Shown piece by piece: positions 18,539 to 26,809 of a stretch of 48,682 bases of DNA. The translations under genes and the position numbers were made by a program. Positions within the stretch are counted from its first letter, which is position 1. Every line of letters starts with the position of its first letter. The stretch is from Pseudoalteromonas sp. H71 (GTDB lineage: Bacteria > Pseudomonadota > Gammaproteobacteria > Enterobacterales > Alteromonadaceae): assembly GCF_001468485.1 (NCBI RefSeq), contig NZ_LODI01000044.1, positions 1 to 48,682 of the forward strand, written 5' to 3'. The notes beneath the pieces are model-generated. The model worked only from the letters and a program-made list of their open reading frames with translations, searched no databases and was not told where the DNA came from.

Positions 18539-19567
18539 ATGATTAAATTAACCCTATTTAAAGCACTTAATCATTTTGATTTAGATATAAAGCTTCACCT
18601 TGAATCGTTTTCTATAGCTGGGGTTTTTGGCCCATCAGGTTCAGGAAAGTCGACATTGCTGCGCTGTATTAGTGGGCTTGAGGGCGAGCAGAGTGTTTAT
18701 ATAAATCACCAGCAAGTGGATCACTTACCGACTGAGCAACGCGGGGTAACACTACAGGTTCAGTCTTGCCCATTATTTCCGCATTTAGATGTGGCAGGTA
18801 ATTTAGCGTTCACACAAACGCATTGTACTAATAGGCATACTGATTTAACCGAGCAAAAAGTAATAGAGGCGCTTGAATTACAACCATTATTAAAGCGCGA
18901 TGTACATAGTTTGTCGGGCGGAGAGCGCCAACGTGTTGTGTTTGCCCGCACATTATTAGCAGGGCAAAAATTTATTATTTTAGATGAACCATTTAGCGCT
19001 CTTGACTGGCCACTGCGCTTTAAAACACTTTCAACAATTAGTGAGCTTGCTGCAGAATATAATATTAAATTTATACTTGTGAGCCACTCTTTAAAGGAGT
19101 TGTTGTTTTGTTGCGATACCCTTGTGCAACTTAATAATGGTAAGGTAATTAATCACGGCCCAAGTGCGCTGGTGGCTAAAGCTATTTACGCTAATAATAA
19201 ACAAACACCACTGAGCCTAATTAACTTTCAAATAATTAAATTTGATGAAAAATACGGCGTGTATCAGCTTAAACTGCACGAAAGCGAACAGCAGCTATTT
19301 GCATTACCCAGCGCTGTGGAGCAAGGAAGTAAACTGATATTAGAGTGTGAGAAAATATCTGTCAGTGCCGATAGGCCAGTAAATGTAAATAACAGTAATG
19401 TGTTAGTGGGGGTGCTTGTTAATGCAGAACTTATTAACGGCTCATGGCAGCTTGCGTTAAATATTGATGGGCAAACCTTGTATTGTTTGCACTCTAAAAG
19501 GCTACGGGAGCAAAGTAGCTACAAATTAGGCGATACACTTTACGCCGCTATTCATAACTTGGAGTAA
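18539..19567 (+). CDS. modC: molybdate ABC transporter ATP-binding protein
   Basis: A 342-residue ATPase. Walker A is G-P-S-G-S-G-K-S-T (31-39), followed by a Q-loop, the signature L-S-G-G-E-R-Q-R-V and Walker B F-I-I-L-D-E-P-F-S-A-L-D. The His switch is in L-V-S-H-S. The C-terminal ~110 residues correspond to the mop/TOBE-type molybdate-sensing extension found in ModC. It powers molybdate import through ModB. It is the last gene of modABC and converges with minus-strand moeB 17 bp downstream. Confidence 0.92.
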   Translation: MIKLTLFKALNHFDLDIKLHLESFSIAGVFGPSGSGKSTLLRCISGLEGEQSVYINHQQVDHLPTEQRGVTLQVQSCPLFPHLDVAGNLAFTQTHCTNRHTDLTEQKVIEALELQPLLKRDVHSLSGGERQRVVFARTLLAGQKFIILDEPFSALDWPLRFKTLSTISELAAEYNIKFILVSHSLKELLFCCDTLVQLNNGKVINHGPSALVAKAIYANNKQTPLSLINFQIIKFDEKYGVYQLKLHESEQQLFALPSAVEQGSKLILECEKISVSADRPVNVNNSNVLVGVLVNAELINGSWQLALNIDGQTLYCLHSKRLREQSSYKLGDTLYAAIHNLE

Positions 19568-19584
19568 AATAATCAAAACCCGAG

Positions 19585-20343
19585 TTATTGACTACATGTG
19601 GGGCACTGGCTATTTTTAGGGATTTTAAAGCGGTTAAACTCCATGCTGAGCCCATCCACCAGCAATAAGTGTTTACTCAAGCCGCTTGGTAAACCCGCAA
19701 GCATTTTTAGTGCCTCTGTTGCTTGAATACTGCCAATTAGCCCTACAATCGGCGAGAGTATCCCTGATTCTGAGCAGCTTTGTGTTTGATCAGACATAAA
19801 CTGCGATAAGCACGCGTAACAGTGGCTATTTTCCTGCATTGTAAAACAGGCAACTTGGCCTTCCATTCTAATTGCAGAGCCTGAAACTAGCGGTGTTTTT
19901 GTTTTATAACAGGCGTTATTGAGTAAGTTACGTGTGGGCAAGTTATCAGAGCAATCGATTACTATATCAATATTATTTAATAACTCGTCAAGCGTTGACT
20001 GCTCATCTAAAAATGCATCGATTGTATGTATATCTATTTCATCATTTAGACTCGCTAACTGTGCTTTAGCCGCGTGTGTTTTTAAGCACCCTACGTCTGT
20101 TTGTTTATAAAGTACCTGCCTTTGCAAGTTAGTCGCATCGACTACATCGTTATCTAAAAGCGTTAAGGTTCCTACTCCTGATGCTGCTAAGTACTGTGCA
20201 ACCGGGCAGCCTAAACCACCTAAGCCTACTATGAGCGCATGAGACTGCCATATTTTTTCTTGCCCCTCTATATCTAATTTAGGCAGCATTATATGACGCG
20301 AGTAGCGCAGTTGTTGTTGGTAAGTCAGGGCTGGTTTAGTCAT
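19585..20343 (-). CDS. moeB: molybdopterin-synthase adenylyltransferase
   Basis: A 252-residue E1-like enzyme that adenylates the C-terminal Gly of MoaD. The start at 20343 (M-T-K-P-A-L-T-Y) has GAGAAG upstream and fits the family N-terminus Q-Q-L-R-Y-S-R-H-I-M-L-P; a GTG nine codons upstream is less likely. The nucleotide site is G-L-G-G-L-G-C-P (~41-48) with D-N-D-V-V-D and N-L-Q-R-Q. Zinc-binding pairs C-Y-A-C and C-P-T-C are visible in the C-terminal half. ThiF is the main alternative, but the absence of thi genes and the moa/mod context support MoeB. Confidence 0.9.
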   Translation of the reverse strand: MTKPALTYQQQLRYSRHIMLPKLDIEGQEKIWQSHALIVGLGGLGCPVAQYLAASGVGTLTLLDNDVVDATNLQRQVLYKQTDVGCLKTHAAKAQLASLNDEIDIHTIDAFLDEQSTLDELLNNIDIVIDCSDNLPTRNLLNNACYKTKTPLVSGSAIRMEGQVACFTMQENSHCYACLSQFMSDQTQSCSESGILSPIVGLIGSIQATEALKMLAGLPSGLSKHLLLVDGLSMEFNRFKIPKNSQCPTCSQ

Positions 20344-20416
20344 TAGCGGCTTCTCATTATTTTTATACACAATAGCAATTTTTAGAATATGTGGGCAAGA
20401 ACGGGGTTAAAAGTAA

Positions 20417-20457
20417 TTGCACTGTTAGTGCTCACATTGATTACCTTAACAGTGCAA
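20417..20457. promoter_or_regulatory. dyad upstream of the narK sigma-54 promoter
   Basis: TTGCACTGTTA (20417-20427) and TAACAGTGCAA (20447-20457) form an 11-bp perfect inverted repeat centred about 107 bp upstream of the predicted narK start, where enhancer-binding proteins usually sit. The left arm also starts GCACTGTTAGTGC, with GCAC/GTGC halves as in NtrC sites but 5 rather than 7 bp apart. It is a candidate activator site; the bound protein is not known. Confidence 0.4.
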
Positions 20458-20517
20458 ATGAAAATTATAACGAATTAGAAAAAATATAAGTCAATGATTT
20501 CTAATAAAATAAATTAT

Positions 20518-20532
20518 TGGCTCACTAATTGC
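20518..20532 (+). promoter_or_regulatory. sigma-54 promoter of narK
   Basis: TGGCTCACTAATTGC matches the sigma-54 consensus TGGCACG-N4-TTGC, with GG and GC at the exact spacing. Transcription should start near 20544, giving an ~88-nt leader. The leader contains two overlapping stems (AGCAGT/ACTGCT at 20564-20596 and GTAGT/ACTAC at 20585-20608) that cannot both form simply. It probably drives narK, the PP2C-kinase gene and the porin under nitrogen control. Confidence 0.7.
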
Positions 20533-20631
20533 TCAGAATGGTTAACGTGAAATTAACAAATGCAGCAGTGTAATTAATAATAAAGTAGTAACTGCTATAA
20601 ATAACTACAAACGTAACTAAGGAAAAATAAC

Positions 20632-22101
20632 ATGCAACCGAGTACTGGGTTTAATCTCATATCGTTTAGCGGAAAAATGAAAATACTGCATTTAAGCTGG
20701 ATGGTGTTTTTTATCTCATTTTTTGTCTGGTTTAACCATGCGCCATTATTAGGCGCTATAGCGGGTTCGCTGGGTATTACTATGGCACAAGTAAAAACGC
20801 TGCTTATTTTAAATGTGGCACTAACCATTCCTGCGCGTGTTGTGGTGGGTATGCTTACCGATAAATTTGGGCCGCGTATTGTTTATGCGGCTTTACTCAT
20901 TACGTGTAGTATTCCGTGTTTTATGTTTGCATTGGCCACTACGTTTGAGCAAGCCGCTATCGCGCGTTTTGCACTTGGCTTTATTGGTGCGGGTTTTGTT
21001 GTTGGTATTCGCATGGTGAGCGAGTGGTTCCCGGCAGATGAGTTGGGTACAGCCGAGGGTATTTACGGTGGCTGGGGTAACTTTGGTTCGGCGGCGGCTG
21101 CTATGTTGTTACCAGTACTCGCGCTTATGTTTGGCGGTGATGATGGTTGGCGCTACGCGATTGGCTTGACGGGTGTGTTAAGTGTAATTTTTGGTGTTAT
21201 ATGGTACGTAAACGTAACTGACACGCCAAAAGGTGGCACTTACTTTAAGCCTAAAAAAGTAGGAGCAATGGAAGTAACGAGTAAAGGCGACTTTGTACTA
21301 CTTCTTATAATGAAGCTACCTATGTACGGTGCTTTAGCACTACTTACTTGGAAATTATCGCCTACTGGCGCAAACTTACTTTCAGAAAATTTTGTTATTG
21401 GTACATATGTATTTTTGGTGCTGCTTTATCTTTACGAAGTTTATAAAACGTACGACATAAACGGCCATATTTTTAAGCAACCTGTTCCTGAATCACACCG
21501 TTACGAATTTAAACAAGTGGCAGTTTTAAATATTCTTTATTTTACAACATTTGGCTCAGAGCTTGCCGTTGTATCTATGTTGCCATTATTTTTTAGTGAG
21601 GTGTTTGGCCTTGATATGGTGTACGCAGGTTTACTTGCATCAGCCTATGCATTTATGAACTTAGCCTCTCGCCCGGGTGGTGGTTGGATCTCAGATAGAA
21701 TGGGTCGTCGTAAAACGCTTATTGTACTTACCACAGGCTTAGCTGTAGGTTATTTTGTTATGGGCTTAGTTGACGCTAGCTGGCCGCTTTGGCTTGCAGT
21801 TGCAGCTGCCATGGCGTGTTCGTTTTTTGTGCAAGCAGGGGAAGGCGCTGTATTTGCGGCTGTGCCGCTTATCAAACGCCGTTTAACTGGACAAATTGCA
21901 GGTATGACGGGAGCCTACGGTAATGTAGGGGCTGTTGTATATTTAACGGCGCTCTCGTTAGTTGATTACCAAACCTTCTTTATGATTATCGCTGCCAGTG
22001 CATTGTTAGGTTTAGGTGCATTATTTTTCATGAAAGAACCAGATGGCCACATCACAGAAGTAAACGAAGATGGCACCGTTGAACTTATTTCTGTGACTTG
22101 A
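20632..22101 (+). CDS. narK: nitrate/nitrite transporter of the NNP (NarK) family
   Basis: A 489-residue major-facilitator protein with about 12 membrane segments. Both nitrate-signature regions of the NNP family are visible: [10 protein letters not shown] near residues 144-153 and [10 protein letters not shown] near 425-434. The MFS loop motif D-K-F-G-P-R is at ~81 and D-R-M-G-R-R is also present. It imports nitrate (or exchanges nitrate/nitrite) at the inner membrane. AAGGA precedes the ATG. Its sigma-54 promoter and position before nasA point to assimilatory uptake. The next gene starts 9 bp after its stop. Confidence 0.92.
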   Translation: MQPSTGFNLISFSGKMKILHLSWMVFFISFFVWFNHAPLLGAIAGSLGITMAQVKTLLILNVALTIPARVVVGMLTDKFGPRIVYAALLITCSIPCFMFALATTFEQAAIARFALGFIGAGFVVGIRMVSEWFPADELGTAEGIYGGWGNFGSAAAAMLLPVLALMFGGDDGWRYAIGLTGVLSVIFGVIWYVNVTDTPKGGTYFKPKKVGAMEVTSKGDFVLLLIMKLPMYGALALLTWKLSPTGANLLSENFVIGTYVFLVLLYLYEVYKTYDINGHIFKQPVPESHRYEFKQVAVLNILYFTTFGSELAVVSMLPLFFSEVFGLDMVYAGLLASAYAFMNLASRPGGGWISDRMGRRKTLIVLTTGLAVGYFVMGLVDASWPLWLAVAAAMACSFFVQAGEGAVFAAVPLIKRRLTGQIAGMTGAYGNVGAVVYLTALSLVDYQTFFMIIAASALLGLGALFFMKEPDGHITEVNEDGTVELISVT

Positions 22102-22110
22102 GGCATATTT

Positions 22111-23850
22111 ATGTTTGATGAAACCCAAAAAGCCAGCGCACTTACAAACGAACTTAACGTTGAGTTTGGTGGGCACAGTAGCAAAGGTATAAAAACCGAA
22201 AACCAAGATGCGTTTGCTGCTCTTAATACTCAAGCGCAAGAAAAAGAGTCAAAAGGGGTTATTGCCTGCTTGGCCGATGGATGTTCATCAGCAAAAAATG
22301 CTAAACAGGCGTCACAGTTATCGGTAACGCACTTTATAAATGAGTATTTAAATACACCGCCAAGTTGGGCCGTTAAAAAGTCGGTATCTAAGGTATTGGC
22401 CAGTTTAAATCAGTGGCTGTATTCGCAATCGGTTAACTATAATCACCTTGGCCAGCGCCAAGCAGATTGGATGACCACGTTTACAGCGCTTATTTTAAAA
22501 TCGGCCACGGGTTATATTTTTCATTTAGGTGATACCCGAATTACGCGTTTACGTGCAAAAAGTATGGAGGCGATAACACGCGACCATAAAGTAAACGATA
22601 CCCTAACGCGAGCTTTAGGCGCACAACTTCATCAAGAAATTGATGTATACGAAGTTGAACTTAAAGCGGATGATATTTACATACTTACCTGCGATGGTGT
22701 ACACGATGTGTTGCCATACAGTGATATACAAAAGCTAATTGATGAGCATACTAATTTAGAGCACGCAGCAAAAGCAGTGACAGAGCTTGCCATAGCAAGA
22801 GGCAGTGACGACAACGTAAGCTGCCTACTTGTAAAAGTGAATAGTATTGCAAAACAAAATTTAGACGAGTTATATCACTCTTTAACTAGGCGAAAAATTC
22901 CGCCACCGTTAAAGGTTGGCCAAAAAATTGATGACTTTACTGTTATCCGCGAATTACACGCTAGTAGCCGCTCGCACATTTATTTAGTGCAACAAACGCC
23001 CGATACGCCGCCTGTTGTATTAAAAGCGCCTTCGGTAAATTTTGAAGATGATGTGCACTACCTTCAAGGCTTCATAAGAGAAGGCTGGGTGGGGCAACGT
23101 ATTAATCACCCCAATGTAATGAAAGTTTTAAATACGCAATCGCAAAGCCGATTTTTATATCATATTTGCGAATACATGGACGGGCAAACACTAAGTGATT
23201 GGAAGCATGATGTGCCGCACCCAGAAATTACCCAAGTGCGCAGTATTATTGAACAAATAGTACAAGCACTTAGAGCGTTTCAGCGCTTGGATATGGTGCA
23301 CCGCGATTTAAAACTCGATAACGTGATGATAGACGCTCACGGCAAAGTAACATTAATCGATTACGGCACGGTAAGTGTTGCGGCAATGGATGAGTCGGTA
23401 AAGCAAATTGCTGATGATTGCCCGCAAGGTACGGTAGATTACACCGCACCAGAGACGCTTATTACTATGCATGCCGATTTTAAAAGTGATTTATTTTCGC
23501 TAGGCGTTGTTGCGTACGAATTATTATGTTCAAAATTGCCGTATCAGCCACTTGCGCATAATCATGTACCAAAAGATTACAGTCACTGGCAATACACAAG
23601 TATTCGTAAACACAGAGCAGATATCCCGTTTTGGTTAGATCAGGCTTTAATGAAAGCATTGGCTCCCAAACCCGAATTCAGATACCACGCATTTTCTGAA
23701 TTTATAAGTGATATCAATAAACCTAATCCACATTTAAAAAGTACCGCCCCGAAAGACTCAATAATGAAACGCGATCCGGTTTTAGTCTGGAAAAGTATTT
23801 CGTTGTGTTTGTTTATAGCCTTGGTGTGTGTACTCATAATTAAAAATTAA
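22111..23850 (+). CDS. fused PP2C-type phosphatase and Ser/Thr protein kinase, membrane-anchored
   Basis: A 579-residue protein. Residues ~10-250 form a PP2C phosphatase with metal-binding motifs A-D-G, L-G-D-T-R, C-D-G-V-H-D and G-S-D-D-N. Residues ~265-535 form an eukaryotic-like kinase with ATP-anchoring Lys305, catalytic loop H-R-D-L-K-L-D-N (His397, Asp399), D-Y-G in place of D-F-G, and A-P-E. The Gly-rich loop is degenerate (E-L-H-A-S-S-R-S). A single membrane segment at ~555-577 would tether it with the enzymatic parts in the cytoplasm. It sits 9 bp after narK and 9 bp before the porin gene, so it is cotranscribed with nitrate uptake. Similar fusions are known beside nitrate-assimilation genes in pseudomonads (from memory). 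Its substrate is unknown; the transporter or the reductase is a reasonable guess. Confidence 0.85.
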   Translation: MFDETQKASALTNELNVEFGGHSSKGIKTENQDAFAALNTQAQEKESKGVIACLADGCSSAKNAKQASQLSVTHFINEYLNTPPSWAVKKSVSKVLASLNQWLYSQSVNYNHLGQRQADWMTTFTALILKSATGYIFHLGDTRITRLRAKSMEAITRDHKVNDTLTRALGAQLHQEIDVYEVELKADDIYILTCDGVHDVLPYSDIQKLIDEHTNLEHAAKAVTELAIARGSDDNVSCLLVKVNSIAKQNLDELYHSLTRRKIPPPLKVGQKIDDFTVIRELHASSRSHIYLVQQTPDTPPVVLKAPSVNFEDDVHYLQGFIREGWVGQRINHPNVMKVLNTQSQSRFLYHICEYMDGQTLSDWKHDVPHPEITQVRSIIEQIVQALRAFQRLDMVHRDLKLDNVMIDAHGKVTLIDYGTVSVAAMDESVKQIADDCPQGTVDYTAPETLITMHADFKSDLFSLGVVAYELLCSKLPYQPLAHNHVPKDYSHWQYTSIRKHRADIPFWLDQALMKALAPKPEFRYHAFSEFISDINKPNPHLKSTAPKDSIMKRDPVLVWKSISLCLFIALVCVLIIKN

Positions 23851-23859
23851 GAGATAAAC

Positions 23860-25053
23860 ATGTTAAATCATAAAAAAAACTTACCTATTATTTTTATACT
23901 GGGTAGCTTAACTGCGTCTTCAATAAGTCAAGCGGCGCAAACCGATCTTAACTTTAGACTGCGTTTTGAAAGTGCAGAGCAAGATAACGCGTTAAAAGAT
24001 GCAAGTAGCTTAACGCTGCGTACACGCCTTACTCATAAGACAGATGAAGTGAATGGTTTTTCTGCACTTATTGAAGTTGAAGACAGCCGAAGCCTGTTAG
24101 GTGCAGACGATTACAACAATACATTGGGTAAAAATACTAATTACTCAGTAATAGCCGACCCAGAAATCACAGAAGTGGATCAAGGTTTTATAAAATACGC
24201 GAAAAATGCTTTATCAATTAAATTGGGTAGGCAAGTAATAGCGCTTGATGGACAACGATTTGTGGGCCACGTTGGCTTTAGGCAAGACAGACAGACCTTT
24301 GATGCTGCAACAGTAAATTACACGTTTAATGATATTAACTTGCACTATAGCTACATAAATAAGCGCAACCGTATATTTGCTGATAGCAAAGATATTGATT
24401 CATCAGATCACCTAATTAATGCAAGTTATAAAACAAGCGTAGGTAAGGTAGTTTTATACAGTTACCTATTAAGTAACGACGCAGTAGATGATGACAGCCT
24501 AGATACCTACGGTATTTCTTTTAATGGTAATAAAACGCTCAGCGACATTAAATTTTACTACAAAGCAGAGTACGCCACGCAATCTGCATCAACGAGCACG
24601 AGTGATTTTGACGCTGATTATTATGCCTTTGAAGGCGGTATTGATTTAGACGGTTTAGGCATTGAAACCGTAACATTAAAAGCCGGTGTTGAATCACTGG
24701 GTTCTGATAATGGCGATTATGGTTTTGCTACGCCACTTGCCACAATGCATAAATTTAATGGTTGGGCTGATAGTTTTTTAGCAACCCCAGCACAAGGACT
24801 TGATGACACTTATGTTAGCTTAAATGGTAAAGCCTTTGACGGTAAATGGTTAGTGGCTTATCACAACTTTGATGCAAGCGACAGCGTCAATGGGGTTGAT
24901 GATTTAGGCTCAGAGCTCAATGTGCAATACGTTAAGCCTATTAATAAAACCTATGCCGTAGGCGCTAAATATGCCGATTATTCAGCAGGCGATAGCGCGG
25001 CAGGCAAAGTCGATACCCAAAAGCTATGGGTGTGGGTAAGCGCTAAATTTTAG
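23860..25053 (+). CDS. outer-membrane porin of the alginate-export (AlgE-like) family
   Basis: A 397-residue protein with a signal peptide cleaved after about residue 25 (S-Q-A-A-Q-T-D). The mature sequence is rich in amphipathic strands. The N-terminal L-R-F-E-S-A-E-Q-D-N and L-T-L-R-T-R-L pattern is typical of 'alginate export' family porins, and the protein ends in S-A-K-F, a BAM-type terminal Phe. The name of the family is historical. In this operon, directly behind narK and the kinase, it is probably an outer-membrane channel for nitrate or nitrite. AAGAGA precedes the ATG. A hairpin at 25074-25101 follows. Confidence 0.75.
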   Translation: MLNHKKNLPIIFILGSLTASSISQAAQTDLNFRLRFESAEQDNALKDASSLTLRTRLTHKTDEVNGFSALIEVEDSRSLLGADDYNNTLGKNTNYSVIADPEITEVDQGFIKYAKNALSIKLGRQVIALDGQRFVGHVGFRQDRQTFDAATVNYTFNDINLHYSYINKRNRIFADSKDIDSSDHLINASYKTSVGKVVLYSYLLSNDAVDDDSLDTYGISFNGNKTLSDIKFYYKAEYATQSASTSTSDFDADYYAFEGGIDLDGLGIETVTLKAGVESLGSDNGDYGFATPLATMHKFNGWADSFLATPAQGLDDTYVSLNGKAFDGKWLVAYHNFDASDSVNGVDDLGSELNVQYVKPINKTYAVGAKYADYSAGDSAAGKVDTQKLWVWVSAKF

Positions 25054-25073
25054 CCCTCATAATTTAAAGCGTT

Positions 25074-25101
25074 ACAAGTTGGTGCAATAGCGCCAACTTG
25101 T
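25074..25101 (+). terminator. hairpin at the end of the narK-kinase-porin operon
   Basis: ACAAGTTGGTGC and GCGCCAACTTGT form a 12-bp stem (one G-U pair) with an AATA loop. The T-tract downstream is poor, so termination may be partial. The stem also contains GGTGC halves resembling NtrC half-sites just upstream of the nas promoter. Confidence 0.5.
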
Positions 25102-25123
25102 GGTGCTTTCACTTCTTTTTCAC

Positions 25124-25140
25124 AGCACCAATTTGGTTAA
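25124..25140 (+). promoter_or_regulatory. NtrC-like site upstream of the nas operon
   Basis: AGCACCAATTTGGTTAA has a perfect left half and a partial right half of the NtrC consensus GCACCA-N3-TGGTGC at the right spacing. It is centred about 62 bp upstream of the predicted start. More GGTGC/GCACC halves lie at 25081-25085 and 25102-25106. Confidence 0.45.
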
Positions 25141-25167
25141 GTTACTGAAATATAATATTTATATATC

Positions 25168-25182
25168 TGGCTTGCATATTGC
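25168..25182 (+). promoter_or_regulatory. sigma-54 promoter of the nas-moa operon
   Basis: TGGCTTGCATATTGC fits the sigma-54 consensus with exact GG-N10-GC spacing. Transcription should start near 25194, leaving a leader of about 68 nt before the ATG at 25262. Confidence 0.72.
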
Positions 25183-25209
25183 TATAACAACTACATAACA
25201 AATTATACG

Positions 25210-25244
25210 TTTAAAGTACTCATTTATGCATTGAGTACTTTAAA
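25210..25244 (+). other. 13-bp perfect hairpin in the nas operon leader
   Basis: TTTAAAGTACTCA (25210-25222) pairs perfectly with TGAGTACTTTAAA (25232-25244) around a 9-nt loop. It lies in the predicted 5' leader, ending 6 nt before the Shine-Dalgarno AGGTGA. There is no U-tract, so it is not a terminator. It may protect the mRNA 5' end or be a protein-binding site. Confidence 0.5.
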
Positions 25245-25261
25245 TCAAACAGGTGATTTTA

Positions 25262-26788
25262 ATGCCAAGTAAGCAGCGTGTTGTCGTCGTAGGAAACGGA
25301 ATGGTCGGGCATCATTTTGTACAGCAGCTAGTATCGCAACAAGGTGATAGTAAAAATGTTGATATTACCGTGCTCAGTGGTGAAGATCGCCTCGCTTATG
25401 ACCGCGTACAACTCTCGTCATTTTTTAAAGGTAAAACCGAAGACGATTTAGCTCTTACCTGCAGTAAAACCTATCAAGATTGGCAAGTTAGTTTTCATAC
25501 ACATTCTAAAGTGGTTGATATAAACCGCGATGCAAAAACGGTGACTACCTCTAAAGGCGAGTCATTTGCGTACGACAAGCTAATACTGGCAACGGGCTCA
25601 TTTGCATTTGTGCCACCCATTCCTGGTAAAGAACGTGAGCATTGCCTAGTTTATAGAACCATTAACGATTTACACGCCATAAAAAAATCAGCACAAGGTA
25701 GTAAAGTAGGCGTGGTTATTGGTGGTGGTTTATTAGGGCTAGAAGCTGCCAACGCCTTAAAGCAGCTTGGCTTACAAACCCATGTCATAGAATTTGCGCC
25801 ACAACTTATGGGTGTGCAAATAGACGGTGCTGGTGGGCGATTACTTAAAAATAAAATTACCGAGCTCGGCGTGACAGTGCATACCTCAGTGGCGACAGAG
25901 CAAATTATTGAGGGTGAAAATAGCCGTTATAAAATGTGCTTTAAAGGTGGTCAAACCTTAGAAACCGACATGATTGTATTTTCAGCCGGCATTCGCCCAT
26001 ACGATAATTTAGCTCGCGAGTTTAATTTAGAAATAGGTGAGCGCGGCGGCATTGTAATAAACAACCATTGCCAAACGAGTGATAAAAACATATACGCAAT
26101 AGGCGAATGCGCCCTTTGGAATAACTTTATTTTTGGCCTTGTAGCACCGGGCTACGCGATGGCAAAAGTAGCGGCGGGGCATGTTTTAAAACAGCTTTCT
26201 TCAAGTGCAGCTTCAAACACACCTTTAAGCAACTATTCAAACAATACTGATGAATTTAGCGGCGCGGATATGAGCACTAAGCTTAAATTAATGGGTGTTG
26301 AAGTGGGCTCAATTGGTGATGCCCATGCACGCAGTGAAGGCGCAATTAGCTATTACTTTGAAGATCAGCCAAACGGTATTTACAAAAAAGTTGTCACTAA
26401 TGAGCAAGGCAACAAACTTATAGGTGCTGTACTTGTTGGCGATACCAGCGAATACGATAACTTATTGCAGTATCACTTAAATAGTATAGAGCTTAGTGTG
26501 CCCGCAGAGTCTTTAATAATGCCGCTTGCAGGAGATACTGGTGAGCTAAGTGCTGATGATTTACCAAGTGATGCCATTATTTGTGCGTGCCACAAGGTTA
26601 CAAAACACACCATTGAACACGCTGTTATGCGAGGTTGCAGCGATTTAAGTGATGTGCAGCAAGTCACTAAAGCAAGTACTGGCTGTGGAGGCTGTGAAAA
26701 ATTAGTGCAAAGCGTTATCAGTAGCGCACTTAATAATAAAATAGCCACCCTTATCCCTGTAGATGAACCTGTATCACAGAGCGCTTAA
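25262..26788 (+). CDS. NirB-like FAD/NAD(P)H oxidoreductase with BFD-type [2Fe-2S] domain, nitrate reductase electron donor
   Basis: The ATG at 25262 follows AGGTGA at good spacing; a GTG at 25253 overlaps that site and is rejected. The 508-residue protein has an FAD site V-V-V-G-N-G-M-V-G-H-H near the N-terminus and a second dinucleotide site V-V-I-G-G-G-L-L-G-L-E-A near 145-156. A rubredoxin-reductase-like C-terminal part is followed by a BFD-type domain (C-A-C-H-K-V ... G-C-G-G-C, ~440-475) that would bind [2Fe-2S]. It closely resembles the N-terminal half of the NirB encoded at 36373 but lacks the siroheme domain. Directly before nasA, it should pass NAD(P)H electrons to the catalytic subunit. 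Confidence 0.87.
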   Translation: MPSKQRVVVVGNGMVGHHFVQQLVSQQGDSKNVDITVLSGEDRLAYDRVQLSSFFKGKTEDDLALTCSKTYQDWQVSFHTHSKVVDINRDAKTVTTSKGESFAYDKLILATGSFAFVPPIPGKEREHCLVYRTINDLHAIKKSAQGSKVGVVIGGGLLGLEAANALKQLGLQTHVIEFAPQLMGVQIDGAGGRLLKNKITELGVTVHTSVATEQIIEGENSRYKMCFKGGQTLETDMIVFSAGIRPYDNLAREFNLEIGERGGIVINNHCQTSDKNIYAIGECALWNNFIFGLVAPGYAMAKVAAGHVLKQLSSSAASNTPLSNYSNNTDEFSGADMSTKLKLMGVEVGSIGDAHARSEGAISYYFEDQPNGIYKKVVTNEQGNKLIGAVLVGDTSEYDNLLQYHLNSIELSVPAESLIMPLAGDTGELSADDLPSDAIICACHKVTKHTIEHAVMRGCSDLSDVQQVTKASTGCGGCEKLVQSVISSALNNKIATLIPVDEPVSQSA

Positions 26789-26809
26789 CGCTAAAAATAT
26801 GAGAGCAGT

